DNA of 64,000 nucleotides from Montifringilla adamsi (taxonomy: Eukaryota; Chordata; Aves; Passeriformes; Passeridae): assembly GCA_017590115.1 (NCBI GenBank), contig JAGGNK010008781.1:7791371-7855370 (forward strand), read 5' to 3'. How positions within the stretch are numbered: position 1 is the first letter of the stretch; each line of letters opens with the position of its first letter. Of this stretch, positions 62,591 through 64,000 are shown piece by piece. Both the position numbers and the translations under genes were made by a program. The notes under the pieces were generated by a model. It was not told the DNA's origin. It saw only the letters and a list, made by a program, of their open reading frames with translations, and searched no databases.

Positions 62591-64000
62591 GGGTTCCTGA
62601 CAGAGGCCATTCGGTGTGTCTGGTCAGGGAGTCCAATCCCCAAGTGCTGAACATTTGAACACTTACTCAGTTGTTGTTGGTAGGGTGGGAAAGTCTGTCT
62701 TTACTAAACACAGCTTTTGCTGCGTGTCACCAACTCTGCCCGTGTGTGGGTAGAGAATCAGTGGAGCCCTTTTTGATTGCTTTTCAGGCTGGTGCATATC
62801 CAACAGGGTCAGAGCCTTATTAACAAGAGGAATGTGCAGCCACAGACCAAAGAGATTCAGCGAGTGTAACTAATTGATGCGTGGGGATTGTAGGTCATAT
62901 CTGCCTGAGACACGCAGCGATGACAGAGAATGATTTAATTCGAAACAATCGGCGTGTTCCATCCGCGAGCTGCCACAGTGCCCCACTGACCTCCGTGGCG
63001 TCATCACCTCTGCCTGGGTATCCATAAAGGATGCTGCCCTTTGGGATCCCGCAGGAGCCAGTGCTGTCAGCTGACAGATGAGAGCGCGCGGGGCGGTGGG
63101 GCTGCTCGCTGCCGCAGGAAAGTAGGTCATGGCCAAAAGTAGCCTTGGCTGCCTTTGTGGAAGTGTGCCTGTGAGAGAGGAGTCAGCTGAGAAAAGAGCT
63201 CGCACGGTTTTTGCGTTTGTTTTTTTTTAGCCCTTCCTTGCTGTGGAGCAGCTGGCACTACGTGCCATGAAATGCGTCTGCTTTCCAGTATTTCTGCATA
63301 AAATATTTTTAGAAGGGAATATGCGGCTCTTATTTCTGCTTAAGGGAAGTGGCAGATGCTTGTGGCCTTTTCATTGTCATTAGGAATTTAGAATTTAATT
63401 AGATCAAGTGTTTTTAATAAACACTTTTTTTCCCCCTTGCTTTATTAACTGGAGCGTGGCTGAAACTGGATGGTGGGTGTGTGTCAGGGAAACTCAGGTT
63501 GAAAATAGTTTTGAACTTGAGCTATGTATGCAATATTTGTTCTCTCTTAAGCACTATTAATAATAAAAAATACATAAAAACAAGTACTTTAACTCATTTT
63601 AGGATTCATTCACTCCTGCTGTCTCTTCCCGTGAGGATCAGCGCCCATTTGTGGCATAACGGTCATTTCCATGGCAACAAACTGTGTGATGGTGCTTGGA
63701 AAGCTTTGACTTTTGATGGAGAAGAAATAAAAGGAGATTCACCCACGTGCAAGATAATCCTGTTTTCATGTGAAATGAAGAACTTGAGAGGAAAAAAATG
63801 ATATTACACAGTTTGCCTGTATCCTGTCCTTTTACACTTTCCTGGGTAATGTGTAGGTGTTTCAAAACTGAACCTCCTGGAAGTCCTGGTTTTGGACTCC
63901 CTCCTCTGTGGCTGCTCTGTGTGCAGTTGGCAGATCCTGTAGCCTGGTGTTGGGCACTGAGCAATCCTTTGTAGCGCATCATCATCTGGTTTTGCTGTTC

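Larger units (their letters stand above)
53334..64000 (+). other. PPIL2 intron 5 (presumed), no further exon seen
   Basis: This is 10.7 kb of AT-rich sequence. Contents seen: a 21-bp hairpin cluster (53652-53689), a 117-bp tandem duplication (54543-54773), a 30-base T run (57741-57770), and a retroviral-type repeat near 62.3 kb. I looked for the continuation of the PPIL2 U-box and linker and did not find it. No other gene is recognised on either strand. Confidence 0.6.

Overview
This window is a gene-dense piece of a vertebrate nuclear chromosome, almost certainly from a bird. All genes are split by GT-AG introns. The HIRA product is nearly the chicken protein as I remember it, CR1 LINE tails are present, and introns are short. 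A degenerate retroviral-type repeat near 62.3 kb hints at a songbird, but this is weak. There is no operon, CRISPR array or prophage.

Layout, left to right: CDC45 on the minus strand (exons 1 to 11, running off the left edge); a CpG-island bidirectional promoter that contains a 47-base run of N; UFD1 on the plus strand (all 12 coding exons, 307 residues); C22orf39/PANTS on the plus strand (3 exons, start codon out of frame in this sequence); MRPL40 on the minus strand (last three exons clear, first exon uncertain); a CpG island shared with HIRA; HIRA on the plus strand (coding exons 2 to 25, exon 1 not found); then PPIL2 on the plus strand (exons 1 to 5, with the last 10.7 kb lying in an intron). 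The first five genes have the same order and relative orientation as human 22q11.2. HIRA followed by PPIL2 is not the human arrangement.

CDC45 (replicative helicase), HIRA (replication-independent H3.3 deposition) and UFD1 (p97/VCP cofactor that also acts on ubiquitylated chromatin proteins, including the replisome) are mostly nuclear. MRPL40 is a mitoribosomal protein, C22orf39 a twin CX9C microprotein, and PPIL2 a U-box cyclophilin of the spliceosome. CDC45 and UFD1 share a promoter with CCAAT and E2F-type sites, and each carries an intron with minor (U12-type) spliceosome signals.

I found no undescribed biological system. The points most worth checking are the two U12-type introns on either side of one promoter, the run of damaged or missing first exons in GC-rich islands (probably assembly error), an almost perfect AT-rich palindrome in CDC45, a 117-bp tandem duplication, and the HIRA-PPIL2 junction.
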